A DNA stretch of 64,000 bases from Maribacter luteus (GCF_009674825.1 NZ_WKJH01000028.1:432-64431); one strand, 5' to 3'; positions 1 to 10,789 are shown, counted from the stretch's first letter. Made by a program: numbers and translations. The notes: generated from the letters alone by a model not told the origin.

Positions 1-1762
<1,762 letters not shown>

Positions 1763-1763
1763 G

Positions 1764-2930
1764 ATGTTCAAAAAAATACTACTGACCATCTTACTAGGCT
1801 ATACAGCTTTTTCGAATGCCCAAGATGCCGTGCATAACTATGGTGCTATGCAAATACATGGTTCAACTATGGTCGGTTTTCATATGGACTTGATCAATGA
1901 TGGTGAGTTCGACAAAAATTCAGGATTGGTAGGGTTTTATGGTTTTGATAAATCCATCGTGGTTTCAGGTTCCAATATCCCGGTATTTTATGATGCGGAA
2001 ATCGCCGTAGACAATGGACTCTATTTGGACACCCAGATCGATGTGACCAATAATGTGAACCTTATTGTAGGTGATGTGATTACACCAAGAATAGATACGA
2101 ACATTTTTACCAATTTCATGGAGAATGCCTTTTATGTTGGCGAAAATGACGTATCCCTAATAGATGGCTATGCCGCCTTCACGAACAAGGACAATTTTAC
2201 TTTCCCTGTAGGTGATGATAATAGACTTAGGCCCTTGGGCATAAGCTCGGATGAGATCGACCCCTTGGTCAAATGCGCTTATTTTTATGAAGACCCTAAC
2301 TCCCCTTCGGTGTTCGGCAAAAGTTTCGAGACCCAAAAAATCGCTTCCGAATACATGTCGGTCAGTGAAAAGGAATACTGGCATTTAGAAGGTGAGGCCC
2401 TGACCACAGTTACCCTAACCTGGGACGAACTGAGCAACATTGGAGCCCTGGCAGAATATCTTGGGGATCTTAAGGTAGTGGGCTGGCATAAAGAACAGGA
2501 CGAATGGGTGAATTTAGGAAATACCAATGTTGAAGGTGGATTGGCAGGAGGTTCCATCACCTCACTACCGTTTATTCCCAATGACTATGAAATATTGACC
2601 CTTGGCGGTAATGCCGATAAGGTTGAGCAATTCGACACTATAGAACTTGACAATTATTACATGACCCCGAACGGCGATGGTAAAAACGATTATCTGGTCC
2701 TTGACGGTATCGAGGTTTCCCCCAATAATTCCTTACAGATATTCAATAGATATGGGGTTCTGGTCTATTCCAAGGAAAACTACCAAAATGAGTTCGATGG
2801 TACTTCGAACAGGGAATCCGTTATTTCCCGCGATATGGGATTATCCACTGGTATATATTTCTATATCATAACCATGCACGACCTTAAACAGCGTCATCAA
2901 GGATACCTGTATCTTTCCGTAAAGCAGTAG
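1764..2930 (+). CDS. T9SS type B sorting domain (CHU_C) secreted protein
   Basis: 388 residues. A signal peptide is clear (MFKKILLTILLGYTAFSNA, cleavage before QDA). The middle is a beta-rich region without a recognised catalytic motif, including a segment of the type TFPVGD seen in Bacteroidota surface proteins. The last 95 residues or so carry a gliding-motility-associated C-terminal domain: YYMTPNGDGKND, LQIFNRYGVLVYSK, GIYFYI. This is the type B signal recognised by the type IX secretion system. The start is one base after the collagen gene's stop, so the two are probably one operon. The protein may anchor, assemble or accompany the collagen-like fibre; that is inference from position only. 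Confidence 0.85.
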   Translation: MFKKILLTILLGYTAFSNAQDAVHNYGAMQIHGSTMVGFHMDLINDGEFDKNSGLVGFYGFDKSIVVSGSNIPVFYDAEIAVDNGLYLDTQIDVTNNVNLIVGDVITPRIDTNIFTNFMENAFYVGENDVSLIDGYAAFTNKDNFTFPVGDDNRLRPLGISSDEIDPLVKCAYFYEDPNSPSVFGKSFETQKIASEYMSVSEKEYWHLEGEALTTVTLTWDELSNIGALAEYLGDLKVVGWHKEQDEWVNLGNTNVEGGLAGGSITSLPFIPNDYEILTLGGNADKVEQFDTIELDNYYMTPNGDGKNDYLVLDGIEVSPNNSLQIFNRYGVLVYSKENYQNEFDGTSNRESVISRDMGLSTGIYFYIITMHDLKQRHQGYLYLSVKQ

Positions 2931-3148
2931 AGACATTCGAACATGTGCGCCATCTATCCTGCCTTTGCCCCCTTAGGATAAACCAAGTACTCATAATATT
3001 TGTTTAATTTTATTGTTTTGGGCATTAAAAAACGATTGAAGCCGTTATTTAATAGAAGTTCAACAAGTATGAATATTTTGGCTTTAAAAATATGGCAACA
3101 TATTTGCACATAAACGCTTATAAGTCATTTTGGTATAATTAATACAGT

Positions 3149-3889
3149 ATGAAAAGAAGATCATTCATAAAAAAAAGTAGCATTTCAGGATTGGCCTTGA
3201 CATTGGCCCCCTCCCTTATGGTTGCCAAAGACCGTGAATTCGAGTATTCGGTTTTGGAGTTAATGGGGAAAGAAGACATACAATTATACGGGGAAGGTAT
3301 TAACCTTAGAAAGGAAGCCCACGATGCCTTTTTGGCCATGAAAAAAGCCGCTTATAGTGATGGTATTGATTTAAAGATCGTTTCCAGTTTTAGAAATTTT
3401 GAACGACAGGAACTGATTTGGGAACGAAAATTCATTAGGTACACCGAAGACAACGGCATGCCCCCTCTCGATGCCATTGATAAAATAATAGAGTATTCCA
3501 CCATTCCCGGAACCAGCAGGCATCATTGGGGTACAGATATTGATATAATCGATGGGTACCGAAAAACCAATGGCGACGTACTGGTACCGGAAAAATTCGA
3601 AGCGGGCGGGCCTTTTGAGGATTTTAAGAAGTGGATGGATGAAAATTCAAAAGAATTCGATTTCCATATCGTTTATACCAATGAACCCAAACGACGGGGT
3701 TTTAAATATGAACCATGGCATTATAGCTATGCACCTATCTCGATTCCGATGCTTACGGCCTTCCGAAGATTGAATTTAGTGCAATTACTACGTGAAGAGA
3801 ATTTTTATGGCAGTGAGCATTTTACATCCGGCTTCATCAAAAATTACTTACGTAATAATATTTTAGATATAAATACCGCACTTTTATAG
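3149..3889 (+). CDS. VanY-like D-alanyl-D-alanine carboxypeptidase (peptidase M15B)
   Basis: 246 residues. The N-terminus has a twin-arginine-like signal (KRRSFIKKSS followed by a hydrophobic stretch), suggesting Tat export. The M15B zinc site is visible: S123-R-H125-H-W-G-T-D130-I-D132 (SxHxxGxxxD) and E198-P-W-H201, giving H125, D132 and H201 as ligands and E198 as the likely catalytic acid/base. The family trims D-Ala-D-Ala ends of peptidoglycan. The gene stands alone with about 220 noncoding bases upstream, so it probably has its own promoter. The exact peptidoglycan substrate cannot be told from sequence. Confidence 0.85.
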   Translation: MKRRSFIKKSSISGLALTLAPSLMVAKDREFEYSVLELMGKEDIQLYGEGINLRKEAHDAFLAMKKAAYSDGIDLKIVSSFRNFERQELIWERKFIRYTEDNGMPPLDAIDKIIEYSTIPGTSRHHWGTDIDIIDGYRKTNGDVLVPEKFEAGGPFEDFKKWMDENSKEFDFHIVYTNEPKRRGFKYEPWHYSYAPISIPMLTAFRRLNLVQLLREENFYGSEHFTSGFIKNYLRNNILDINTALL

Positions 3890-3928
3890 GTTTTTTATAT
3901 ATTGGGCCAACACTGAACAAAACTAACC

Positions 3929-4690
3929 ATGAGAAGAGGCAGTTGGAAAATTAGAATCTTTATTGGCTTGGCCATTGTTGCATTTGCCTTTATTCAAAGA
4001 TGCAGCAACAAAGAAGAGAACCCATACACAGGAAGGGTACAGAACATTAATATGAGTTCTGAACAAGAGATTGCCATCGGCGTACAAAGTGCTCCTGAAA
4101 TGGCTGCACAACACGGGGGGCTATACCCAGATGAACGCCTTCAATCCTTGATCGATTTTGTAGGTAAAAAGTTAGTTGACAATAGTATTGCCCGTGAAAC
4201 CCCGTATGAATACGATTTTCATTTATTGGCCGATGAGCAGACCATAAACGCTTTTGCATTGCCTGGTGGTCAGATCTTCATCACCTATGCCCTATTCTCC
4301 CAACTTAACGAAGCACAATTGGCCGGTGTCCTAGGACATGAGATCGGTCATGTTATCGGTAGACATTCTGCCGAACGTATCGCGGACAGCAATTTTTGGC
4401 AAACCGTGACCATGGGAGCAACTGTTGGTGCAGATGCCGGGGGTATCGTAGGTAGCATTGGTCAGAACACCCTTTTAAAAAATGGTCGTGGTGATGAATT
4501 GGAAAGTGATGACCTTGGCGTTTGGTTCATGATAAATGCAGGATACGACCCTATGGAAATGATAGAGGTAATGAAAATTTTAAAAGCGGCCGCAGGCCCC
4601 AATCGAGTACCCGAATTCCAAAGTACACACCCCGATCCGGAAAACCGTATAGAAAAAATCAAGGAAGCCATAGCTAAATATGGTGGATAG
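3929..4690 (+). CDS. M48 family metallopeptidase, membrane-anchored
   Basis: 253 residues. The zinc motif HExxH is at H137-E-I-G-H141, and the third ligand is probably E192 in GDELESDDLG. The family's usual NAFALPGG stretch precedes the catalytic helix. The N-terminus has one hydrophobic segment (about residues 9-22) ending in QRCS, which may be a lax lipobox (C25) or a plain membrane anchor. Related periplasmic M48 proteases (BepA/LoiP type) act in outer-membrane quality control; that role is inferred from family. A strong promoter for the next small gene begins only 27 bases after the stop, so this is likely a single-gene unit. Confidence 0.85.
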   Translation: MRRGSWKIRIFIGLAIVAFAFIQRCSNKEENPYTGRVQNINMSSEQEIAIGVQSAPEMAAQHGGLYPDERLQSLIDFVGKKLVDNSIARETPYEYDFHLLADEQTINAFALPGGQIFITYALFSQLNEAQLAGVLGHEIGHVIGRHSAERIADSNFWQTVTMGATVGADAGGIVGSIGQNTLLKNGRGDELESDDLGVWFMINAGYDPMEMIEVMKILKAAAGPNRVPEFQSTHPDPENRIEKIKEAIAKYGG

Positions 4691-4716
4691 TCTTTTTCAG
4701 AATTAACACAATTCAA

Positions 4717-4746
4717 TTTGATTTAGACAATATTTTAGTATCTTTG
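4717..4746 (+). promoter_or_regulatory. Bacteroidota promoter, TTTG-N18-TAnnTTTG
   Basis: TTTG at 4717-4720 and TATCTTTG at 4739-4746, spaced by 18 bases: an almost ideal match to the Bacteroidota -33/-7 consensus. It would drive the 55-residue gene at 4824 with a leader of about 70 bases. Confidence 0.7.
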
Positions 4747-4823
4747 GGCTATACCCAATTCTTTTTATTGCCTCAGATTTAACCCCTTATAGCTTTGATT
4801 TACGATCACTTAAACAAAACTAT

Positions 4824-4991
4824 ATGGGAACACTATTACATTTTAAGGACATTTACACGGAAGCATTCGAGAATTGCCGCCCGAATTTTGTTGTACTACT
4901 ATTAAAAGCATACTCCATTTTCTGCGTTTTTATGCTGTCATTGGCGTTTTATGCTTTTATCTATAGGGTAGCTACGGGTTACGATTTTTGA
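4824..4991 (+). CDS. Small single-pass membrane protein (DUF6747-like)
   Basis: 55 residues, beginning MGTLLHFKDIYTEAFENC, then a hydrophobic span (about residues 23-45) and the end FIYRVATGYDF. From memory, this matches short proteins common in Flavobacteriaceae (DUF6747 type) with an amphipathic start, one membrane segment and a conserved FRV/YRVATG-F tail; the family assignment is not verified. Support for it being a real gene: a strong promoter at 4717-4746 and a perfect terminator at 5042-5080 bracket it as a monocistronic unit. Function unknown. Confidence 0.65.
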   Translation: MGTLLHFKDIYTEAFENCRPNFVVLLLKAYSIFCVFMLSLAFYAFIYRVATGYDF

Positions 4992-5041
4992 TCTTTTAAG
5001 ATTCACTCTTTTACTTGAACACTATTTGAAGTGAATACATT

Positions 5042-5080
5042 AAAAAAAAGCACCCCACTTTCGGTGGGGTGCTTTTTTTT
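5042..5080. terminator. Bidirectional intrinsic terminator
   Basis: Perfect 9-bp stem GCACCCCAC/GTGGGGTGC flanked by eight A on the left and eight T on the right, so it works on both strands. It lies between the 55-residue gene (+) and the ankyrin gene (-), which converge here. Confidence 0.9.
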
Positions 5081-5095
5081 GTTCTCAATCTTGAA

Positions 5096-5491
5096 TCAGC
5101 TCTGCATTTCCGCATTGATTACCTGTAAAGCCTCTTTTGCATTGGCTAACTCGGCAATTTCAGTAATAGAATGGCCCTTATTCGATTTAATACGAAGGTC
5201 AGCCCCATTTTCTATCAAAATCTTTAAGATCTCCACGCGGTTATAACGTGCAGCGAAAATGGCAGGGGTTTTTCCAAGGGATTTCCGATTTACGTCTTCC
5301 CCCATGGCAATCAACTTTTTAACCAGATCAACATCCCCCTTCACTATTGCCTTACATAACGTATTAAGTTCTACCGTTCTGAAAGAAGTGGGGTTCACGT
5401 TAAAATCCGCATTTTGGTTTTGATGATTTGCCATTGCAGCAGTGACCGTGAGCATACAAGCTGCGGTCGCGATTACGATTGTTTTTCTCAT
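5096..5491 (-). CDS. Secreted ankyrin-repeat protein
   Basis: 131 residues. Signal peptide MRKTIVIATAACMLTVTAAMA, likely cleaved near ANH. The rest holds about three ankyrin repeats, the clearest being GKTPAIFAARYNRVEILKIL followed by IENGADLRIKSNKGHS, with the preceding repeat DLVKKLIAMGEDVN. Such short periplasmic ankyrin proteins are common in Flavobacteriia; they are protein-binding modules and no enzymatic residue is seen. It ends at the shared terminator 5042-5080. About 240 noncoding bases separate it from the divergent gpmI and must hold promoters for both. Confidence 0.8.
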   Translation of the reverse strand: MRKTIVIATAACMLTVTAAMANHQNQNADFNVNPTSFRTVELNTLCKAIVKGDVDLVKKLIAMGEDVNRKSLGKTPAIFAARYNRVEILKILIENGADLRIKSNKGHSITEIAELANAKEALQVINAEMQS

Positions 5492-5706
5492 GATGATTGT
5501 TTTTTGTACCGGACAGGATCCGATAATGATTGATGAATACTATTAACTTAGTATAAATATAGACTCCAATGCCTTTAAAATGTTTCAGCATTAACTGTTA
5601 AATAACTAAATTTTAACAAATTACAACTATTTCCGAAACGATATCAGCATGCTTGTACGTTAAAAAAAAGCCCCTTAAATAACTAGTTAAACTTACCGTA
5701 ACACCG

Positions 5707-5714
5707 TATTTTTG
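5707..5714 (+). promoter_or_regulatory. -7 element TATTTTTG for gpmI
   Basis: Exact TAnnTTTG match 19 bases before the gpmI start codon. No clear -33 TTG is seen at the expected distance, so it is a moderate call. Confidence 0.55.
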
Positions 5715-5733
5715 CATAAAGAAATTTAATACA

Positions 5734-7236
5734 ATGAATAAAAAAGTAATCTTAATGATTTTAGATGGTTGGGGCACATCCCCTGACCCTAAAGTTTCGG
5801 CTATTGACAATGCAAACACTCCTTTTATAGACAGTTTATATACAAAGTACCCGAATGCGGCATTACGTACAGATGGGTTAAATGTAGGTCTACCGGAGGG
5901 CCAAATGGGTAACAGTGAAGTTGGGCATATGAATTTAGGTGCCGGAAGAATCGTTTATCAAGAACTGACCAGGATTAATCTTGCGATTGAAAACAACACG
6001 TTAAAGGACGAAAAAGTCTTGGTTGATGCATTTAACTATGCAAAAACGAACAATAAAAAAGTACATTTCCTAGGATTATTGAGCAATGGCGGTGTTCATT
6101 CACATATAAACCATTTAAAAGGTTTGTTAAGTGCGGCCAAGGACAATAACCTTGATAAGGTATACGTACATGCCTTTACGGATGGCAGGGATGTAGACCC
6201 TAAATCCGGAGCTTCATTTGTTGCCGACTTAGAGGATCATATGGCAAAAACCACAGGTAAAATTGCCACATTGACAGGTCGTTATTATGCTATGGATCGT
6301 GATAATAGGTGGGAAAGGGTTAAACTGGCCTATGATGTAATTGCCAATGGTATCGGTGACCCAACCGATAACGTGGTCGCAAGTTTAGAATCTAACTATG
6401 CCAATGGGGTAACGGACGAGTTTATAAAACCATTGGTTGCCGATAAAAATGGTATCGTTGAAGAAGATGATGTTATAATCTTTTTCAATTTCAGAACGGA
6501 TCGTGGAAGGGAATTGACCAATATGTTGTGTCAGAACGATTTTCCTGAGTACAATACGACCAAACGAAAATTATATTATGTTACCATGACCAACTATGAT
6601 GAAAGTTTTAAAGGTATCAAAGTGATTTTCAACAAAGACAATATCACTGAAACTATTGGTGAAGTATTATCCAAAGCCGGCAAAAAACAAATTAGAATAG
6701 CAGAAACGGAAAAATACCCTCATGTAACTTTCTTTTTCTCTGGAGGAAGGGAAGAGCCTTTTGAAGGTGAAAGCAGAATTCTAAGAAATTCGCCCAAAGT
6801 AGCCACTTACGACTTAAAGCCTGAAATGAGTGCTTATGAGCTTAGGGATGCTCTAGTGGAAGAATTAAAGAAGCAAGAAGCTGATTTTGTATGTCTTAAT
6901 TTTGCGAATGGTGATATGGTTGGCCACACAGGTATTATGGAAGCCGCTATCAAGGCATGCGAAGCTGTAGATGTATGCGCCAAAGATGTAATCGAAACAG
7001 GTTTGGATAATGGATATTCGACCATTTTGATTGCGGATCACGGTAACTGTGAGACCATGATCAATCCCGATGGCTCACCTAATACGGCACATACCACGAA
7101 TCCTGTTCCGGTAATTTTAATCGATAACGATTTAAAAGAAATAAAAAATGGTGTTTTAGGTGATGTTGCACCGACCATTTTAAAAATGATGGGTGTTGCA
7201 CAGCCAGAAGCCATGACAAGAGAGTCGTTGGTATAA
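5734..7236 (+). CDS. gpmI: 2,3-bisphosphoglycerate-independent phosphoglycerate mutase
   Basis: 500 residues, the usual length. It interconverts 3- and 2-phosphoglycerate in glycolysis/gluconeogenesis using two metal ions (normally manganese) and a phosphoserine. Visible signatures: MILDGWG at the start, GQMGNSEVGHMNLGAGR with the nucleophile Ser61, FTDGRDVDP, and the metal-binding ADHGNCE near the C-terminus. Alkaline-phosphatase-superfamily layout is complete. The next gene begins 14 bases downstream in the same direction, suggesting co-transcription. Confidence 0.97.
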   Translation: MNKKVILMILDGWGTSPDPKVSAIDNANTPFIDSLYTKYPNAALRTDGLNVGLPEGQMGNSEVGHMNLGAGRIVYQELTRINLAIENNTLKDEKVLVDAFNYAKTNNKKVHFLGLLSNGGVHSHINHLKGLLSAAKDNNLDKVYVHAFTDGRDVDPKSGASFVADLEDHMAKTTGKIATLTGRYYAMDRDNRWERVKLAYDVIANGIGDPTDNVVASLESNYANGVTDEFIKPLVADKNGIVEEDDVIIFFNFRTDRGRELTNMLCQNDFPEYNTTKRKLYYVTMTNYDESFKGIKVIFNKDNITETIGEVLSKAGKKQIRIAETEKYPHVTFFFSGGREEPFEGESRILRNSPKVATYDLKPEMSAYELRDALVEELKKQEADFVCLNFANGDMVGHTGIMEAAIKACEAVDVCAKDVIETGLDNGYSTILIADHGNCETMINPDGSPNTAHTTNPVPVILIDNDLKEIKNGVLGDVAPTILKMMGVAQPEAMTRESLV

Positions 7237-7250
7237 ATCAATACGGTTAA

Positions 7251-8036
7251 ATGCATAATACAATAAAAGACCAACTTGGAAGAACTACGGTTTTACCTAG
7301 TTGGCCTTTTCGTATTATATCATTAGTACCATCCGAAACTGAAACACTTGTAGATTTAGGTTTGGAAGAATACTTGGTCGGAATCACCCGATTTTGTGTT
7401 CATCCGGGCTACTTAAAAAAAACGAAAACCATTGTTGGGGGAACCAAAAAAGTATCATTTGATAAAATTGCCAAATTAAACCCCAATATTATCCTCTGTA
7501 ACAAAGAAGAAAACACAAAAGAAATTGTTGAGACCCTTGAAAAAAAGTACGCAGTTCATGTCTCTGACGTAAACAATATAAAGAACGCTTTACAACTAAT
7601 AAGACAATACGGAATCTTGTTCAATTGCCCAGATAAATCGGCCATTATGGTTTCAGGGATCGAACGAAAACAAAAAAGTTTTGAAGCCTTCATTCTTCAT
7701 AAACCCAAAAAACGAGTACTTTATTTTATTTGGCAAAAGCCATGGATGCTTGCCGGAAAAGGTACATTCATAGACTATTTATTACAATTGAATGGCTTTA
7801 TCAACATGAGCCCAGAAAACCCTCGATACCCCTTTATTGACAACGATTATCTAAAAAAAACCAAAGTAGATCTGGCCTTGCTTTCTTCTGAACCGTTTCC
7901 TTTTAAAGAGCAACATATCAATGATATTGAAAATACCGGCATAGAAGGAAAGGGAATCTTTGTGGATGGCGAATATTTTTCCTGGTACGGTTCCCGTCTA
8001 TCATTGGCCTTTGAGTACTTTAAAAGCCTACATTAA
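7251..8036 (+). CDS. BtuF/TroA-like helical-backbone metal receptor without signal peptide
   Basis: 261 residues. It resembles the substrate-binding proteins of cobalamin/iron-complex ABC importers (Peripla_BP_2): IISLVPSETETLVDLGLEE at the N-terminal lobe, KLNPNIILCNKEEN for the end of the first lobe, a long linking helix, and IDNDYLKKTKVDLALLSSEP in the second lobe. Unlike true periplasmic binding proteins it begins MHNTIKDQLGRT with no signal peptide or lipobox, so it probably stays in the cytoplasm. No permease or ATPase is adjacent. Position 14 bases after gpmI suggests co-transcription. The ligand is unknown. Confidence 0.75.
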   Translation: MHNTIKDQLGRTTVLPSWPFRIISLVPSETETLVDLGLEEYLVGITRFCVHPGYLKKTKTIVGGTKKVSFDKIAKLNPNIILCNKEENTKEIVETLEKKYAVHVSDVNNIKNALQLIRQYGILFNCPDKSAIMVSGIERKQKSFEAFILHKPKKRVLYFIWQKPWMLAGKGTFIDYLLQLNGFINMSPENPRYPFIDNDYLKKTKVDLALLSSEPFPFKEQHINDIENTGIEGKGIFVDGEYFSWYGSRLSLAFEYFKSLH

Positions 8037-8096
8037 CACTTTTCACAAACCTTTTAGATTGGCATCATTTGGCTTCCAAGCTTCAAAGTAAATATT

Positions 8097-8104
8097 TACC
8101 TTTG
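8097..8104 (+). promoter_or_regulatory. -7 element TACCTTTG very close to the map start
   Basis: Exact TAnnTTTG match ending only six bases before ATG 8111. This argues that translation starts at 8111 and not upstream, and that the mRNA may be leaderless. A TTTG at 8068-8071 could be the -33 element, at long spacing. Confidence 0.6.
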
Positions 8105-8110
8105 CAACTT

Positions 8111-8929
8111 ATGATTATAGTCAAAACACCCGAAGAAATAGAGTTAATGCGAGAAAGCGCATTGATCGTTTCAAAAACTCTTGGTATGCTTGCATCAGAG
8201 GTTAAGCCCGGAGTAACAACATTGTATTTAGATAAATTAGCAGAGGATTTTATTAGAGACCATGGGGCTGTCCCCGGTTTTTTAGGACTATATGATTTTC
8301 CTAATTCTCTATGTATGAGTCCAAATGCCCAAGTGGTACATGGTATACCTAACGATACCCCATTAGTTGAAGGCGATATAATTTCCATTGATTGCGGTGC
8401 CTTGAAAAACAATTATTACGGAGACCACGCCTATACTTTTGAAGTAGGGGAAGTTACTCCTGAAGTCAAGAAGTTACTCGAGGTAACCAAACAATCTTTA
8501 TACATAGGAATTAAAGAATTTAAAATTGGTAACCGTGTCGGAGATGTAGGTTATGCCATTCAAAAATTCACCGAAGCCCATGGTTATGGCGTGGTACGTG
8601 AGCTCGTAGGTCATGGTTTAGGTCAAAAAATGCATGAAGACCCTGAAATGCCAAATTATGGCAGAAGAGGCCGAGGCAAAAAATTCGTTGAAGGTATGGT
8701 TGTTGCCATTGAGCCTATGACCAATATGGGTACCAAAAGAATTAAACAGCTTAAGGATGGATGGACCATTCTTACGGCAGACGGAAAACCAAGTGCCCAC
8801 TTTGAGCATGATGTTGCCCTTGTTAATGGAAAACCGGAATTACTTTCTACTTTCAAATATATTTATGATGCTTTAGGTATAGTGAGTGATGAAGAGGATG
8901 AATTTAGGCAAAAGGAAATTCAATTGTAG
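8111..8929 (+). CDS. map: Methionine aminopeptidase, type I
   Basis: 272 residues from ATG 8111 (MIIVKTPEEIELMRES). It removes the N-terminal methionine from nascent proteins. The five metal ligands of the pita-bread fold are in place: two Asp in SIDCGALKNNYYGDHAYTF, His in GHGLGQKMHEDPEMPNYG, Glu in AIEPMT and Glu in HFEHDVAL. The frame is open for 14 more codons upstream, but a TAnnTTTG element at 8097-8104 lies in that extension and the family normally starts at this Met. No zinc-finger extension, as usual for bacterial type I enzymes. Confidence 0.95.
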   Translation: MIIVKTPEEIELMRESALIVSKTLGMLASEVKPGVTTLYLDKLAEDFIRDHGAVPGFLGLYDFPNSLCMSPNAQVVHGIPNDTPLVEGDIISIDCGALKNNYYGDHAYTFEVGEVTPEVKKLLEVTKQSLYIGIKEFKIGNRVGDVGYAIQKFTEAHGYGVVRELVGHGLGQKMHEDPEMPNYGRRGRGKKFVEGMVVAIEPMTNMGTKRIKQLKDGWTILTADGKPSAHFEHDVALVNGKPELLSTFKYIYDALGIVSDEEDEFRQKEIQL

Positions 8930-8993
8930 GTTAAATCTATCTGTTCAATCGTTCCTGTAGAAAATCAGTATAGGTTCTTCCGGAAGTGATCTT

Positions 8994-9761
8994 ATGAAAA
9001 AAATATTCAAATTTTTCCTAAACGCCATTCCGAGACCTTTGCTTATAAAGTTAAGTTATTGGGTAAGACCTTTAGTGGCCTTATGGCTTAGTGGAAAAAG
9101 ATATACCGACCCGATTGATGGAAAACAATTCAGGGCTTTTTTACCCTACGGATATGAAAACCCCAGGGAAAATGTGCTGTCCCCTTCTACCCTATCACTG
9201 GAAAGACACCGATTATTATGGTTGTTCCTTCAGAAGGAAACTGATTTTTTTACGTCGAACTTAAAGGTTTTGCATTTTGCACCTGAGCAGGCTTTCTACA
9301 AAAGATTCAGGAACCTTGGCAACATTGACTATACCACCACGGATTTAAACTCCCCATTGGCCGATGTTAAAGCCGATATATGTAACCTCCCCTTTGATGA
9401 TGATTCCTATGACGTGATTCTCTGTAACCATGTTTTGGAACATATACCTGAGGATGTCAAAGCCATGCAAGAATTATACCGTGTAATGAAACCTGGAGGA
9501 TGGGGGATTTTTCAAATACCCCAGGATCTGAACAGGGAAAAGACTTTTGAAGACAACAGTATTACCGACCGAAAAGAACGAGCCAAGATATTTGGACAAT
9601 ATGACCATGTACGAATTTATGGGAGGGATTATTTTGACAAACTCCGCGATATAGGCTTCGAGGTCGAAGAAGTAGATTTCAACAAAAACCTGACGCCTGA
9701 AGAAATAGACACATATAGATTGGCCAGCACGGAAATTATTCCCTTGGTACGAAAGTCTTAG
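8994..9761 (+). CDS. Class I SAM-dependent methyltransferase
   Basis: 255 residues. An N-terminal amphipathic/hydrophobic stretch (about residues 1-35) may associate with the membrane. The Rossmann core shows KVLHFAPEQAF in place of the usual glycine-rich motif I, then TTDLNSPLADV and DICNLPFDDDSYDVILCNHV followed by LEHI (motif II-post I), and a typical ELYRVMKPGGWGIFQIP (Methyltransf_11 type). The substrate cannot be told; small-molecule or lipid acceptors are possible. The stop codon overlaps the stop of convergent apbE by shared bases 9758-9761. Confidence 0.8.
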   Translation: MKKIFKFFLNAIPRPLLIKLSYWVRPLVALWLSGKRYTDPIDGKQFRAFLPYGYENPRENVLSPSTLSLERHRLLWLFLQKETDFFTSNLKVLHFAPEQAFYKRFRNLGNIDYTTTDLNSPLADVKADICNLPFDDDSYDVILCNHVLEHIPEDVKAMQELYRVMKPGGWGIFQIPQDLNREKTFEDNSITDRKERAKIFGQYDHVRIYGRDYFDKLRDIGFEVEEVDFNKNLTPEEIDTYRLASTEIIPLVRKS

Positions 9762-10789
9762 TTTACGACCAATTTCTGAAAACCTTGGGTCATGAATTCT
9801 TGGGTGTTCCCTTCTTCGTCCAAATAAATTATATAAGCCTCCAACGCCTTCTCAGCGGCCAATATTTCTTTGACCTTATCTAACGGCATTGCCATAAATG
9901 CGGTAGCATAGGCATCTGCCGTAGCACATGAGTTGGCCAAAACGGTAACTCCCAAAGTACTTGCATTTTTGGTATAACCCGTTTTTGGATCTATGGTATG
10001 CACGTATTTTTTTCCCGTTACGGAATCTATCCTAAACTTGCGATAATTCCCGGAAGAAGCCAAGGCCTTATCCTCTAACTGAATTAAAATCTTTAGCCTT
10101 CTACCCGTTTCGGCCTGTGGATCATCAATACCAACAACCCAAGGTTTTTGCTTTATTCGGTTAATCCCTTTTCCGACTAATTCCCCTCCGACTTCCAATA
10201 GATAGTCCTTGACCCCTTTTTCGTCCATCATTCTGGCCAAACGATCTATGGCATATCCTTTTGCGATGGCATTAAAATCCAAATAGGTATTGGGATATTG
10301 TTTTTCTATACGGTTTTCAGGAGTTATACTCACTTTATCCAATCCAACGAATTGCATCAAACTATCTACCGTTACACTATCCATCTCCACTTTCTTCCCT
10401 GGACCAAATCCCCAAGCATTGACCATGATACCCACCGTTGGATCAAAGTAACCCTCGGTGTGGGCGTTTATTTCTTTGGATAGATCAAATACCTCACGAA
10501 ACATTTCATCGACAGTTACACCGGTTTCCCCTTTATTTATTCTTGAAATATCAGAAGTTGGGATATAGGTGGATAATGATTGGTTAACTACTGCGAAAAC
10601 CGAATCAATCTCTTTTTGATAATCCAATGGCCTGTCAGCGATATAAATAATACTGTAAGATGTACCCAAAGCACCACCAGCATTGGAATTCTTTACAAAT
10701 TTACCTAGAGATTGACTACAAGAAATGAAGCCCAAAACAAAAATAATCGCGCTTGAAAAAATAACAGATTTCCTTAACTGGAAAAACAT
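9758..10789 (-). CDS. apbE: FAD:protein FMN transferase (flavinyltransferase), lipoprotein
   Basis: 343 residues from ATG 10789; 18 upstream codons are open but would overlap the preceding gene, and this start gives a proper lipoprotein signal (FVLGFISC, Cys24). ApbE links FMN covalently to threonines of NqrB and NqrC. Visible family motifs: a flavin-site stretch AIAKGYAIDRLA, EVGGELVGKG, and YVHTIDPKTGYT. It is the last gene of the nqr cluster on this strand, separated by 25 bases from the 118-residue gene, which fits its role in maturing the sodium pump. Confidence 0.93.
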   Translation of the reverse strand: MFFQLRKSVIFSSAIIFVLGFISCSQSLGKFVKNSNAGGALGTSYSIIYIADRPLDYQKEIDSVFAVVNQSLSTYIPTSDISRINKGETGVTVDEMFREVFDLSKEINAHTEGYFDPTVGIMVNAWGFGPGKKVEMDSVTVDSLMQFVGLDKVSITPENRIEKQYPNTYLDFNAIAKGYAIDRLARMMDEKGVKDYLLEVGGELVGKGINRIKQKPWVVGIDDPQAETGRRLKILIQLEDKALASSGNYRKFRIDSVTGKKYVHTIDPKTGYTKNASTLGVTVLANSCATADAYATAFMAMPLDKVKEILAAEKALEAYIIYLDEEGNTQEFMTQGFQKLVVN

